The notes beneath the pieces are model-generated. The model made no database searches. It saw only the letters and a list, made by a program, of their open reading frames with translations, and had not been told where the DNA came from. Positions 33,037 through 43,739 of a DNA stretch of 64,000 bases are shown one piece after another (within the stretch, counting starts at the first letter, position 1; each line of letters starts with the position of its first letter). Origin of the DNA: Ephemerocybe angulata (taxonomy: Eukaryota; Basidiomycota; Agaricomycetes; Agaricales; Psathyrellaceae); NCBI GenBank assembly GCA_013368325.1, contig JAACJK010000109.1, positions 1,426,001-1,490,000 of the forward strand. Reading direction: 5' to 3'. Made by a program: the position numbers and the translations under genes.

Positions 33037-33512
33037 ATGGGAATCCTCACGCCCCTCTACAACCGTAAGAACCAGTCCTGAAAAAGCTGGAAAAAATGGG
33101 GTTTTGATAGGATGGGGGTGTTTGTTTTGTGTAGGCCCTAACTACGTCGTCGAAAAGCAGAAGATGTACCAGGTATGCTTGGTTACCTCTCGATGTTAGA
33201 GAAAGGGACTAATCTTACCCGTTTAGAACTCGCCCCAGCCGCTCATCCTCCGTGGACCCAGGGCCAAGCTCTACGTCGGTCAGTCAACCCTTCCCACCAG
33301 CCTACCCCTACCCGCCTTTCTCAAACCCAACTTCAATGCAACAAACTCACGACAACCAATCTTCTTGTACAGGTACCTACGCGGCTATCTTCTCCGTCGG
33401 CATGGTCTTGACCACCGTTGGAAGCTGGCAGTTGATCAAGGTGCGTCTGCACACCCACCTAGCCACGACCATGCACTCACGTAACATCCTGCTACAGGGC
33501 AAGGACGCTTAA
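33037..33512 (+). CDS. cox7: Cytochrome c oxidase subunit VII (Cox7/COX7A family)
   Basis: Five exons: join(33037..33064,33135..33172,33227..33278,33373..33440,33498..33512), 66 residues. The start is MGILTPLYNRPNYVVEKQKMYQ, then PLILRGPRAKLYV, one membrane span (YAAIFSVGMVLTTVGSWQLI) and a short KGKDA end. The QK-Q--PL-LRGPR-KLY pattern and the single span fit the COX7A family of the inner mitochondrial membrane. The last exon is only 15 nt, so splicing defines the C-terminus. Confidence 0.85.
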
Positions 33513-34281
33513 ATATTCGCACTCGCACATACGACGATCGACGAAGCACGCATCCACCCCCCACCGACATTACCATAGACGGGACTGTGTTCATACCAGA
33601 GAGGGACTCCAATACAATACACTCATTCGCTCAACCGCTCAATCCTTCGCATACCTCCCATTCCTGAGTCATGAATGATTCATTCGCAAGAGCCGAGCGC
33701 CAATCTCCAACCTCATTTGAAGTTTCAATTTGAACCCCTGCGCGGCCACCAACGCCGGTGGGCGCCAATCGCAAACAGTCTGGGCCGTCAAAAAAATGAA
33801 TTTGCGAGTACAACGTGCCCACCACGCCTTAGAACGTGAAGCGAAGAACGCTGAATGGCCCCAGCTGGTGACACAATTTATGAGAGAGAGAAGTGGCTCC
33901 TCTGGAGTCTCCTGCGGCCCCATCGTGCATGTCAGCGGCGCACCACCTCGCACCTTCCATGAGCACCTGCAATCCTGACCGTTCAGCATCGCACATTCTA
34001 ACTGCACCTTCTGCTATGCTTCTATGATCCATCCCAAATGAAAGCTTCAGAAAGACAAAAATAAAATCACATCAGGCCTGAACAGCTCAAAGGCCCAGCA
34101 GCGTCCCGAAGCCACTTTCGGTGTTACTAACATCGCCCAAAGATAGCACAACTCCGTTTCTCCGTTCGTATATGTATGTAGCCTTGCTTTGGCCTGCACC
34201 ACGGCATCTATCTATGGCCTCCAGCCAACCCTGTGCATGAGCGCCTGCTGAGCCTCAGCTTAATCCGCCTCCACCACCATC
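33513..34281. other. Intergenic region, about 770 bp
   Basis: cox7 3' UTR and the 5' flank of the two-repeat gene. Open frames of about 110 codons on the minus strand have no recognisable content or splice context. Nothing else was seen. Confidence 0.45.
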
Positions 34282-36770
34282 ATGTCGCTCTCGTATCCAG
34301 CGTCCCGCTTCGTCGAGCTGCAGCAGTCCGTCACCTCGCACACCCACCACCCGGGCCACCGCGGCCAGGTGCAGCACTACGACGAAAAGTACCCGCCGGA
34401 TTACGAGCAGGCTACCAGGTGCGCTGGGCCGGTCGTGGCCTTTCATCCTGCTGTGTATGAGTCGATCATGCTAATCATCATCGTGATTCACGTCTGCCTT
34501 TGCTATTATCACTCGACTACGGCCGACCTTGACTCGACGATTGATTGGTACCCATCGCCTCGCGCGCTGCCACCGCGATCGCACAGCAACACCGACGCTT
34601 CCAGCATCCGCGCCCCACCGAGCAGCGCAAACACGACCTGGTCCTCCGGGCCCTTCGCCGACCCGCCCACAACACCCAGGCAAGCGCCCCGATCCCCCTT
34701 CACGCCGCAGCACGAGCGCTAATATCCTTATTCCCCTGCATCCCCTCTCTTCATGCCTGGCTCCATCGCCCCTCATTTCTTCTTCATGAATAATCTGTGT
34801 TCGTTTGGACGCTACTAGTTATCAAGTCCCGACACCGACGACGGCGCCGCTGGAGCATCTGCGGCACGCCTCCCTGAGCCGCCGCCCGCTCCCCGCGCCC
34901 TCACCCGGCCCGCGGCCACAAACGATACCACACCCCCCGCAAACGGGCGGAGGCCTCGAGCGGTGGGTCTACACCCACCGCCTCGTCGCAGGCGGCACGC
35001 CGATGCAGTTCATGATCTCGTATGTGCCTTCCCTCCCTCCTTTCAATTCAATCCCTTCTTTCTTTCCTTCCTTCCTCTGTTGTTTCTATTTCTGTTATGG
35101 TCTGAGCCGGTGTCGCTCGGTCGGCCTTTGTGCGGTGGACGAGATGCTAATCTACTGCTTTTTGTTTTTGCTTTTGCTTCTTCCTGGATCCATTGATTCC
35201 TGGCACCTGTGGCTTGGGACGTGTGTGCCTTGCTTGGACGGTCCGCTGTGTTGGGTGATGTTCGCCGCACCTGTGCTTCCATTCCCATCCCACATCTCAT
35301 ATTCCTGGCACGAATTCGATACCGATGAAACCCTACCGAAATCGGTATCAACGAACCTCCCCTTCGAATCCACCGACTTCGCTCGACGCGAATTGGCATG
35401 GACGCATTGTACACGGCATCGGATGACCGTGCCCCTCCTCCACCTCTCATAATCCTGCCCGCCGCCCCTCGATTTCTCTTCAATCCACCCGCCGCCGCGG
35501 ATAATGCACGCGCGTGATGCAGTGTCGAATCGAGTACAGGACTCCCGAACCCCGGCCGGTACACTTTCCGGTTAACCATGAAGGTGAACTCGATCGAACG
35601 ACCACTGGGCGACTCCGTCGAGCGGACACTACGGGTCGACCCGCGGCAGCTCGAGTTCGTTGTATTGTAAGTGGCACCCCATCAACCTTCAATCTACATA
35701 GCACTCATCGTTCGTTCATCTACCCGCTCTACGATCTCAATCAACCACACTCGTATGTATACAGTGTCTTCCCAGGAAAAACTTCCCTCCCCGCAGGGTG
35801 CCTATGGTCGCTGCGCGTCTGGCTGCGCGTGAACGGCGTCGACCACCGCCTCTTTGGCGAGGACGAGCTCTGGATCGGGAAGGACCCCGACTTTAACTCT
35901 ATCGGCGATGCTTCGTTTGCGCGCCTCAAGCATCAGGATGTGCAGGAGCAGGTGTATAATGCGTTTGTGGGCAGGGCGTTGGTCTCTTTCACGGTACGGT
36001 ACGTACACTCATTTTATTTTATTCGAAGACTGGTATTGGAAGGAGGACTGGGCGGAAGGGGGGTTGAGGGGTCAGCTCGGTTGGGTTTTGTGTTTGGTAG
36101 GCATCTGGGGTTCCAAGACGATGTGCTGACTGAGCCGCTTTTCTTCCATTCTTGTGTGCTTTTGGGCTGTGGATATAGATGGGTACGGGTGCAGGGCAAT
36201 CTATACAAATATTCGTTGGAGTATGAGGCGGGTGGTGTGGGCGGGGGTTTGTTCGACGACCTACGGCTAAAACTCGATGTGGATCCAAGAAGCGTTACTT
36301 TCCTTATATTGTGAGTGCTGCTTCGTCCATCTCTCCTTTTCCTGTGCGATCAGATCTGAGAACCCGAATTTTCTTCCTTCCACTCACAAACACACTTCCA
36401 TGCTAACCTCCCTCTCAGCACCGTCCCCTCCAACTCCGTCCCCGCAGGCGCCTCACACAAACTACGCGTCTGGCTGCGCACGCTCATCCCCGTCTCGCAC
36501 GGAGACCCCTCAGCAGCGTACGTCCTTCCCTTCAACGACGCCTACGTCTACCAGCGCCTCTGGAAGACGGACGACTTCAAGGTCGGGAGCAACCTCCAGT
36601 TCGAGAATCTCGGCCCGAAGATGGTGATGGGGTTCTCCCTCGGGGGGCCGGAGTGCATAAGGGTGCCGGTGGGGAGGGGCTATGAGGGCGGGTTCGCGGG
36701 GTACGGGCATGGGGCGGGGAGCAGTCTGGGGAGTATGGAGGAGGCGAAGAGGGCGGGGTATGATTTTTGA
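34282..36770 (+). CDS. Conserved unknown protein made of two homologous domains
   Basis: Seven exons: join(34282..34418,34587..34679,34819..35019,35523..35666,35765..35998,36179..36310,36419..36770), 430 residues in frame. The first 150 residues are polar and proline-rich (PPDYEQAT, PPTTPSYQVPTPTTAP). Then come two similar domains. Domain 1 has YTFRLTMKVNSIERP, LRVDPRQLEFVVF, VPxG-like FPGKTSLPAG, LRVWLRV, HRLFGEDELWIG and PDFNSIG. Domain 2 has YKYSLEYEAGG, LDVDPRSVTFLIF, TVPSNSVPAG, LRVWLRT, QRLWKTDDFKVG and LQFENLG. All six introns are phase 2. Intron 34680-34818 appears to be GC-AG (CAG/GCAAGC). Intron 35020-35522 is 503 nt, very long for this region. No signal peptide or membrane span. 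I recognise it only as a basidiomycete conserved hypothetical; the strand-rich pattern suggests beta-sandwich folds. Confidence 0.8.
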
Positions 36771-37100
36771 AGTGGTGGGAGTGGTGCTGTTTTTAATGGG
36801 TTTGGGGATAGTGGCAAGGTTGTGCAATGTGCGTTAAGCGCTACGACCTTTGATGATGTATCTGTATTTTATTTCTCTTCTTCGTTCCCTTCTCCTTGGA
36901 TTTCGATATTCTCGTTATTTGATCCTCGGTCTATTCTCCGTCTCCTTAGTGTAGTACCTGTAGCAGTATTGACTAGTGAAATGTGTAACACCAGGTTGAA
37001 CTCTGTATTACTTTATCTGGGGCAACGTTTCCTGCTCGTTATTCATTGAGTCTAAACTACAGTGACAGTTCTCTCTTTCTTTATGATACTAATGGTTGTC
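36771..37100. other. Convergent 3' region
   Basis: 330 bp, T-rich, between the stop of the two-repeat gene and the end of the F-box copy on the other strand. No feature was seen. Confidence 0.45.
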
Positions 37101-39188
37101 TTAATCTGAGCTCTCGTCGTCGTCGTCGTCTGTTTCATCTTCGTCCTCATTGTCTTCATCGTCATCCTCCTCATCATCTTCATCATCATCTTCCTCATCA
37201 TCTTCCTCATTGTCTTCATCGTCGTCTTTCTCATTGTCTTCATCGTCATCTTCCTCATCTTCCTCTTCCTCTTCCTCTTCATCCTCCTTATTTCCTCCGG
37301 ATTCCCCCTTGGTTGCTTCTGCGTCATCATCGGAGGACTCAACCAGGTACTGTGGATAATACCGAAGCTGTGCTGTGTCTGACGCGATCTTCTCTCTCCC
37401 ATCCCACTTCACGCGCAACTTCCTCCTGCCAGCTGCCTTTAGTGCCTGTCTATCAGCTTTGGATATGTTCTCGCATTTCTCTATAATCAGCTCGAGGACA
37501 GGGGCGGACGATTTAGACCGTTTCTTCATGACATCGCAGAACTTGACGAACGGATTGATCGCCTTTCTCTTCTGCAGCGTCCGCTTCTTGTTCAAGTCGA
37601 TCTTCAAGAATTTGAGCGTTTAAAGCGATGGGAATGCCTGAGGTCCTGCAGATTCCCCGGATACACTAGTGTCCGTTCCGAGTTGACCAAGTCGCATAGC
37701 GCGGACAAATCGACCAAAGTGGGTGCCGTTGTTCAATGTGATTTCCTTCAAGTTCGGCAACGACGCAAACACTCTTCTCCAGCCGTCGGTGCGCACTGCG
37801 TTGCAACCATCCACGAGGAGAGTCTCGAGAGGGTCCAAGTTGAACACTTGGAGAAGTTGAAGTTTGTCTGCCGCCACAAGCCGATCGCTGGGGTCCTGGT
37901 ACGTGAACTTGAATGTTTCCGGCTTGCTGGTATCATCGTCAATCACAGGCCACATCTTATAGACCCAATTATCGTTGAGGAGATTGGGCCCGCCGAAGCT
38001 CACGTCGAGCCTCCGAACGCCATCCAAGATAGAAGGGTTGATATTCGCCCTTGGCCCAGTTTCGAGGCAGGCTATGACACCGAGGAATTGCGCTTTGATG
38101 TCATCAGAATGAGCGACCTTGGTACGGTCATGGATGTCGATAGATGCAGATTCGGGAAGGGCAATTGTGTCGAGGAAGTGCTTGATCCTTTTGCCAGAGT
38201 CGACTAGCTTTAGAGAAGTGAGGGCGGGGAGGGTGGTGCGAGTGGGATACGCTGGATTCTCTCCGTTAACAGGGAGATATTCGACGAGCGCCAGGGACTC
38301 CAATAGAGGCATAGCACGCAGCGCGTCCGCAAGGGCCTTAGCCGATGGCCGATTCGGATCCTGAGTATCCTTGTCCGAGCCGGCCAGAGACAGGTGCGTC
38401 ATTAGCGGGACATTGTGGATAGGTAGCTTGGACCATTCGACAAAGCAGAAAAGGATTTCTAGCTTCTTCAAGGAAGGTAATCCACCAAGCAAGAAGTTAT
38501 CCGGGATGATGGACCCCCCGATGGAACCAAACCTTCCAGAGGGGTTGTCAATGGTAAGGCTTTCAAGGATAGGTGCAGTCGACCACTGGCAGTGGCTCAG
38601 CAGCTCGGAGTCATAGGTGCTTTGGATTTTGACCACGCGCAAACGGCCGGCGATTCCTGACAACAGTGACCCCTTGCTGCTTGTAGGATCGGGAGGGTTG
38701 TCACTCAGCAAGGCATACTCGTCAAGGTTGAGCGTCAGAGGTGCTTGTTTCGACCGATCGAGCATAATGGCGGCCCATTCTTGCATGTTGTAGGCAAAGT
38801 AAGGACTTGTCCAAAGGCTGGCGCATCCAATGGCGACTTCTCTCCAACGGCGGCAAATGTTGGTTTTGGAGACCCAACTTTGCTTCTTGGCGCCGCGCCG
38901 TTCGATTGAAGCCAGCTCCTGAAGATCCAAGAATATGCGGGATAAGACCTCGTCTGGGAGGCTGCAGATCTTCGTGGTGGAGTTGTGAGCGGTCCTAAGG
39001 GCTTGCTTCTCGAGTTGGATTTCGTGCAACCGGAGTGCCAACTTCTGCTGGTACGTGGATGGAGTGGACTGCCTCGAGGAGGTCAGGAGAATCCGAGTAG
39101 AGTTCGAGAATGGGGTTGAGGTTGCCACGGTGACATTGCTGGTTCGTGCGTTCGAGGTTTTGGACGGGTCCATTTGGTGAGTTGTCAT
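37101..39188 (-). pseudogene. F-box / LRR-type family member with in-frame TAA (member 2)
   Basis: The reading frame from ATG 39188 (MTTHQMDPSKTSN) gives 522 residues and hits TAA at 37620-37622. The same frame then stays open for another 168 codons to 37101. The intact paralogues read through this point (AFPSLSKLTF, against AFPSL-stop-TLKFLKIDLNKKR here), so the stop replaces a serine codon. F-box (ICSLPDEVLSRIFLDL, TNICRRWREVAIGCASLW) and LRR parts are intact. The region after the stop ends in a long Asp/Glu tail coded by CATCTTCCTC-type repeats. Options are nonsense pseudogene, truncated functional protein or sequence error. Promoter and 5'-UTR intron are as in the other copies. Confidence 0.75.
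37112..37300. repeat. Low-complexity TCATCT/TCCTCT tract coding for an acidic tail
   Basis: A degenerate CTT/CAT/CCT triplet array on the plus strand. In the minus-strand F-box frame it reads as about 55 nearly pure Asp/Glu codons. The intact paralogues have only ESSD-type ends, so the tract expanded in this copy alone. Confidence 0.85.
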
Positions 39189-39440
39189 CGTCTGTCGATG
39201 AGCAGTCTGCGGTTAGTATGAGGCCTTTCGACTCTTTAGGCCAATGCGCACCTTCAAAACCAGGGTGGGAGCCTGGAGTAAACTTTGCAGAAAGAGACGG
39301 TGGTGGTTGAACGTTGAGGCTTAAGCGGTCCCATCAACCGGTCCTTTGAACATAACCCTTGTTTGGGTTTGCTTTGGCAAAGCAACCAAACAAGCGCCCA
39401 ACTGGGAAGGCAGCCCTCACGTGACAACGCTAGGCGCCCG
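39189..39440 (-). promoter_or_regulatory. F-box shared promoter block, copy 2
   Basis: Reverse-orientation counterpart of 18400-18644. It contains the 5'-UTR intron next to the start codon, the GACCGGTTGATGGGAC element, the 31-bp dyad at 39361-39391 and CACGTG at 39418-39423, followed by the GGCGCCTAGCG-like segment. Confidence 0.75.
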
Positions 39441-39570
39441 TGAGCGAAACCATCCTGACCGTATGCTCCCAGCAGGGATTTGCTTCGGTGCGTGAGCTAG
39501 ACAAAGCCCATACTACGAGTCTTGTGTCTGCTGAGTGATTATGTGTATATCTAGGTGGGGCTTAATATTA

Positions 39571-39752
39571 GAAGCTTAGGCGCCTTCCTGGCGTCCAAGC
39601 AATCCGGAAAGCCAAGAGCACACATCCACTCCAGCTGGGGCAGCATGGGCGGAAGTCGTGGCGATGTCCTGCAGCTCCGTAGTCTCTTTCTCAGAGAGTT
39701 TGAGAATCTGTGCGGTGACTTGATATGGGCAAGGGCGACAGGCTTGGTCTGG
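39571..39752 (-). pseudogene. Decayed 3' exon of an aldo/keto reductase
   Basis: This stretch resembles the last exon of the intact reductase at 42028-42212. TKPVALAHIK corresponds to TKSVTPERIK, and after a frame change AQILKLSEKETTELQDI corresponds to AQIIDLSEEEIAELQSI. A further frame change then gives LGFPDCLDARKA, corresponding to LGFPDCLDADKA. At least two frame shifts are needed, so it is a remnant. Weak similarity to the preceding exon may extend to about 39870. Confidence 0.7.
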
Positions 39753-39934
39753 AGGAAACCGTATGTATAAGTTGAAACCGTGATCAACGATTACTTACCG
39801 TCAACAGACTCTGCCAAAGCAGCAAATGTTCTTCTACCAAGCTCTAACGATTGGGGCCAGTGGCATCTTGGAGTTTAATTAGGGGTCATAATAAGGATAC
39901 AAAATCTGTTAATCTATGCTACCCAATTTCTGGG

Positions 39935-41704
39935 TTAATCTGAGGAGTAGTAATCGTCATCTTCATCTTCAGCAACGCCATGCCTGTCCCACTCGACCTG
40001 GGTCCTGGCGTCGCCTTTTTGCAGTTGGAAATATTCGAACCAACCGAAGTTGATGCACTTGTTGATACCTAGTCTCTTAATGGGGCCGAATGTAGACCGG
40101 TGGGCCAAGATATCACGTAGCAGATGGGCGTTGACGGCGCGCCCAGGTACGGTCAAATCCATCCCATTGAGAGAGATAAGTGAGAGGGAGGGGAATGGCC
40201 GTAGAGACTGATGGTCCATCGGCAGAGCTTCATCCCCTTCACTTCTCAAGTTGCCGGGACAATCGGGCAGCTGGAATGCTTGAAAGAAGTCGTCGAAACG
40301 GCAGGCCTCCAAAGTGATAACCATCAGCTTTGGCAATGGGGTAAACACCATCTTCCATATAATGGCTGTCAGCCAGTCGCCTTTTGCCACGGAAAGGCCC
40401 TCAAGCGTGGTCAAGTCAAATTGCTCTTTGATAGCAAAAAGATAATCGACCTCTGGAATGAACTCATTTGGCGGGTCTCCCCTAACCGAAGACAACTTGA
40501 GGCGGGGGTCTGTCTCGCCGTCGTTCTTCGCCCATAGGTGCACGTTTCTCGTGGAGAAGGCCATCGCGTCCACTCCATTCAGAATTGAGGGGCTACCAGT
40601 TCGAGAGGGACCAGCTTGCATCGAGGACTTGAGATTGGCCACAGTCTCCGCAATGTTGGATGACGAAAGATGAGACATAAAGGTGATGCCAATGGCTGCG
40701 GTGCTGGGGAGAGCGTAGAGTTGGAAGAACTTGCTGAGCAGAGGCGTTTCATCTCTCAGAACCGCCATTTCGAGTACTGGAAGTATAACCCTTCTGGAAC
40801 GAGAATCGGCGGCGCTGGGAAGATACCCAGAGAGGGCCAGGGATCTCAACCGAGGCATGCTTTCCAACGCGGATGCCAGCGCATCAGATGAGGGGCGATG
40901 ATTGTGTTTGCGTATGTCGTCGTACAAGTTCAAATGCGTGATTGCAGATCCAATGGGAAGGTGTTTCCAAGCGATACCACAACGCTTTATCTCGAGCTTG
41001 CGTAAGGAAGGCGCGTTGATCGGTAAGGCCCTATCGAGGGATATGTTGCTATCGTGGTAGTTTGAATTCACCAGGACGAGAGTTCTGAGAATAGGTGCGT
41101 TCGACCAGCCGGAAATTATCTCCCAGAACCTCGGCTCACGTTTTCCCTTCATTACTTCTACGGAGCGCAATCGTTCTATCTGCGCGAGTGCATCGTACAA
41201 GGCCTCCGGGGGATGGGTCCTGGTCCCAATGTATCGAATCGACAGCGGGGCATGCTTTGACCGACTCAGCATCATTGCAGCGAGATCAGGATTCGAGTTG
41301 AAGGCGGGGGATGCCCAAAGAGTGGGACAGTTGTTTGCAACCTCTCTCCAGTGGCGGCAGACGTTCGTTGCTCGAACCCAAAGAAGCTTGGTCCATTTCT
41401 CGTCCGCATCTATGGGGGAGTGGATCGTCGTCATTGACGATAGCTCTAAGAATACGCGAGATAGGATTTCGGCTGGGAGTCTACAGATGCCTGCGACTGA
41501 GTTGTGAGCAGTGTTGAGTGCCGCGATTTCGACCATGAGCTCATCCTTTCGTTGTGCTAGCTTGGTCTGGTATTCAGAAGGGTTGGTGACGTTTGTCGTT
41601 CTTATGAGGGAGTGGGTGGAATCGGAGAAGAGGGGGGTGGGTTGACGACCACACTTGGCATTCGGATTCCTTTCAACCCCATCCAATGGATGCGCTGTTG
41701 GCAT
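39935..41704 (-). CDS. F-box / LRR-type protein, diverged family member
   Basis: 589 residues from ATG 41704 (MPTAHPLDGVE); an upstream ATG at 41731 would add 9 residues, but CACGACAG just before 41704 looks like the acceptor of a 5'-UTR intron, as in the other copies. The N-terminal helix (YQTKLAQRKDELMVEIAALN) precedes the F-box ICRLPAEILSRVFLEL, then WVRATNVCRHWREVANNCPTLW. LRR-like strands follow (APSLRKLEIKRCGI, AITHLNLYDD, MPRLRSLALSGYLP). The tail is acidic (EDEDDDYYSSD). It keeps the family architecture but not the shared promoter block. Confidence 0.82.
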   Translation of the reverse strand: MPTAHPLDGVERNPNAKCGRQPTPLFSDSTHSLIRTTNVTNPSEYQTKLAQRKDELMVEIAALNTAHNSVAGICRLPAEILSRVFLELSSMTTIHSPIDADEKWTKLLWVRATNVCRHWREVANNCPTLWASPAFNSNPDLAAMMLSRSKHAPLSIRYIGTRTHPPEALYDALAQIERLRSVEVMKGKREPRFWEIISGWSNAPILRTLVLVNSNYHDSNISLDRALPINAPSLRKLEIKRCGIAWKHLPIGSAITHLNLYDDIRKHNHRPSSDALASALESMPRLRSLALSGYLPSAADSRSRRVILPVLEMAVLRDETPLLSKFFQLYALPSTAAIGITFMSHLSSSNIAETVANLKSSMQAGPSRTGSPSILNGVDAMAFSTRNVHLWAKNDGETDPRLKLSSVRGDPPNEFIPEVDYLFAIKEQFDLTTLEGLSVAKGDWLTAIIWKMVFTPLPKLMVITLEACRFDDFFQAFQLPDCPGNLRSEGDEALPMDHQSLRPFPSLSLISLNGMDLTVPGRAVNAHLLRDILAHRSTFGPIKRLGINKCINFGWFEYFQLQKGDARTQVEWDRHGVAEDEDDDYYSSD

Positions 41705-42027
41705 GATCTGTCGTGAGCAAGAAATGTTCAATAGGAGCCCTAGGATACTTCAAGGGTGGAACTGGAACCTACCTCAGTCTCTGGGGGGAAAATGTTCGGT
41801 ACTCCCGTGGATCAAAAGTTGGGTCCCCCTCCAACGCGCTGGCAGCCTGGCACGCCTTTTCTGTCAACTTTGCTTGTTGTTGTTGTCGCCTCCGCCCAAT
41901 TGGGGATCCGTCTGGGATTAGCGCCCAACCAACTGGAACATGAAGCTTTGAAGTTTCAAGAGGTCTATGAATGCATGCAGAAATCTATACTAATACATCT
42001 GGTGAATTATCATATTACTACAAGATC
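41705..42027. other. Short intergenic region
   Basis: About 320 bp between the F-box start and the reductase stop. Besides the probable UTR intron of the F-box gene, nothing was recognised. Confidence 0.45.
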
Positions 42028-43298
42028 TTAAGCTTTATCGGCATCCAAGCAATCCGGGAAGCCGAGAGAGCCCCATCCAGTCCAGCTGGGGTGGCATGCG
42101 CGGAAGTGAAGAGTCTTGTCAATGCTCTGCAGCTCCGCGATCTCTTCCTCGGAAAGGTCGATGATCTGAGCGTTGGCCTTAATACGTTCGGGGGTGACAG
42201 ACTTAGTGAGAACTGAAAACGAATGGCAATCAAAGGTTAGAGCGCGTTTGTGTCATAGAAGGGCGATCGGCGCTTACCGGTGACACCAGGGCGGTTAGCC
42301 TGGAGGGAGATGAGGATGTTGGCGGGGTGGACGTTGTGCTTGTCAGCGATCTTCTTGACGACTTCGTTTTGCAAGAGGGGGGAGTTGTCGGAGCCGAGGG
42401 GCGAGTAGGCGGTGACGACAATGCCCTTTCCTCTGCAGAAGGATACTACGTCTTCCTGAGGGCAGGCACTAATAGTAGAACGCACGATTTAGTAAACGCC
42501 TTTCGCTAACGTATTACTTCGGGGGACTTACGGGTGGAGCTCGACCTGGTTGACTGCAGGGACGACATCGCTGTTGGCGAGGAGGCGCTTCATGAACGCA
42601 ACAGAGAAGTTGGAGACACCTGAGCACAAGTGTTGGTCAGACGTGCGCGTGGGGAGCATAGCAATTAAACCGTACCGATGGCGCGGAGCTTGTCGGGGTG
42701 AGCCTTGTAGAGCTTGACCATCTCGTTCCAGGTATCGAGCCAGTCGATCTGTGAATTCAATGATAAGTTTAGAAGTCCTTGGCTCGCAAGCCTGGAAGTT
42801 CATTGTACGTACAGTCTTATCGGGGGTCTTGCCATCAAGCATAGGAGCAGGCCAGTGCATGAGCCCTATAGAAGGCGCGTACATTAGGTCGATTGTACTT
42901 CTTTCCGCGATATTGGCGACTCACAGAGATCCAGATAGTCAGTGTCAAGGGCCTTCAAAGAGAACTGAAGAGCCTTGGCGGGATCCTTGTGGTCGACGTT
43001 GTCAAGCTTGGTGGTGAGGAAGATGGAGGACCTGTCGACACCAGAATCCTTGATTCCACGCCCGACTTCAGCCTCATTGCCATAAGCAGTGGCGGTATCA
43101 ATGGCCTTGTATCCGAGTTTGAGGGCCTCTGCGACAGCGCCTTCAACAACGCCGGGCTGGGACTTCCAAGTGCCTATGAAAAGGAGATCACGCGGATTAG
43201 TTCCTTACGATCCCCGCCCTTGCGTATTCGAACTCGCCTAGACCGACGGTGGGCATCTCAGCACCGGTGTTCAACTTAACAGATTTGTGGGCGGGCAT
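42028..43298 (-). CDS. Aldo/keto reductase
   Basis: Seven exons: complement(join(42028..42212,42278..42468,42532..42619,42676..42748,42813..42865,42925..43173,43238..43298)), 299 residues. An NADPH-dependent carbonyl reductase of the AKR (beta/alpha)8 barrel type. The catalytic tetrad is visible: Asp and Tyr in IDTATAYGNEAEVG, Lys in LTTKLDN and His in LMHWPAPML. The NADPH 2'-phosphate loop is TKSVTPERIKAN. The first intron (43174-43237) begins GC, not GT: only CTAG/GCGAGT keeps the invariant VGLGTW motif. Length is that of yeast Gcy1/Ypr1-like enzymes (about 300). The substrate is unknown. A 3'-exon remnant lies at 39571-39752. Confidence 0.9.
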
Positions 43299-43739
43299 GA
43301 TGGATGGAATAGAAAGGTTGGAAAGGAGGATCGAAGTGGATCAGAGCGGCCTTTTATATGACGGCCTTGGCTACGCGGAGGATCTCCAGATCTAGCGGGG
43401 TGTACAGGGGCCCCACACATTCTAGCAAATTCCTGGGTATGATGCTGTACGTGTGATCGGCGCTTAGCACCTTGGAGTCGCGTCAACCGACGCGTCCTCG
43501 GAGGCCGACGCACACCCTGGCATAGATAGTTACCTGAAGTTCCTGCATGAAGTGATGTAGATAAATATGCTGGATATAAAGTGTGTACTTGACGAACGAC
43601 ATAATACTTGTGAAAAGCGGGGGCGGGGGCAGATCTGGGGAGATAAGATAAGATGGATGATGGTGCCGACATTATTCCGAACGGAATCTGGGGGACGCTA
43701 GAAACTGGCTATGGGAGTACTGGTGCCAGCACTCCTGCC
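43299..43739. other. Reductase promoter region
   Basis: About 440 bp between the reductase start and the stop of the next minus-strand gene. Several GGGG and CCCC runs are present; no TATA-like box or repeat was clear. Confidence 0.45.

Noticed and set aside
33669..34007. Minus-strand frame of 112 codons between cox7 and the two-repeat gene
   Set aside because: Shadow-type frame with Cys/Trp-rich random composition, no motif and no splice partners.
35023..35520. Separate gene inside the 503-nt intron of the two-repeat gene
   Set aside because: The open frame there is just read-through of exon 3 into a T-rich intron; no independent start or motif.
37112..37300. CRISPR-like or minisatellite array
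   Set aside because: It is a degenerate triplet tract encoding Asp/Glu in the F-box frame, with no spacer/repeat structure.
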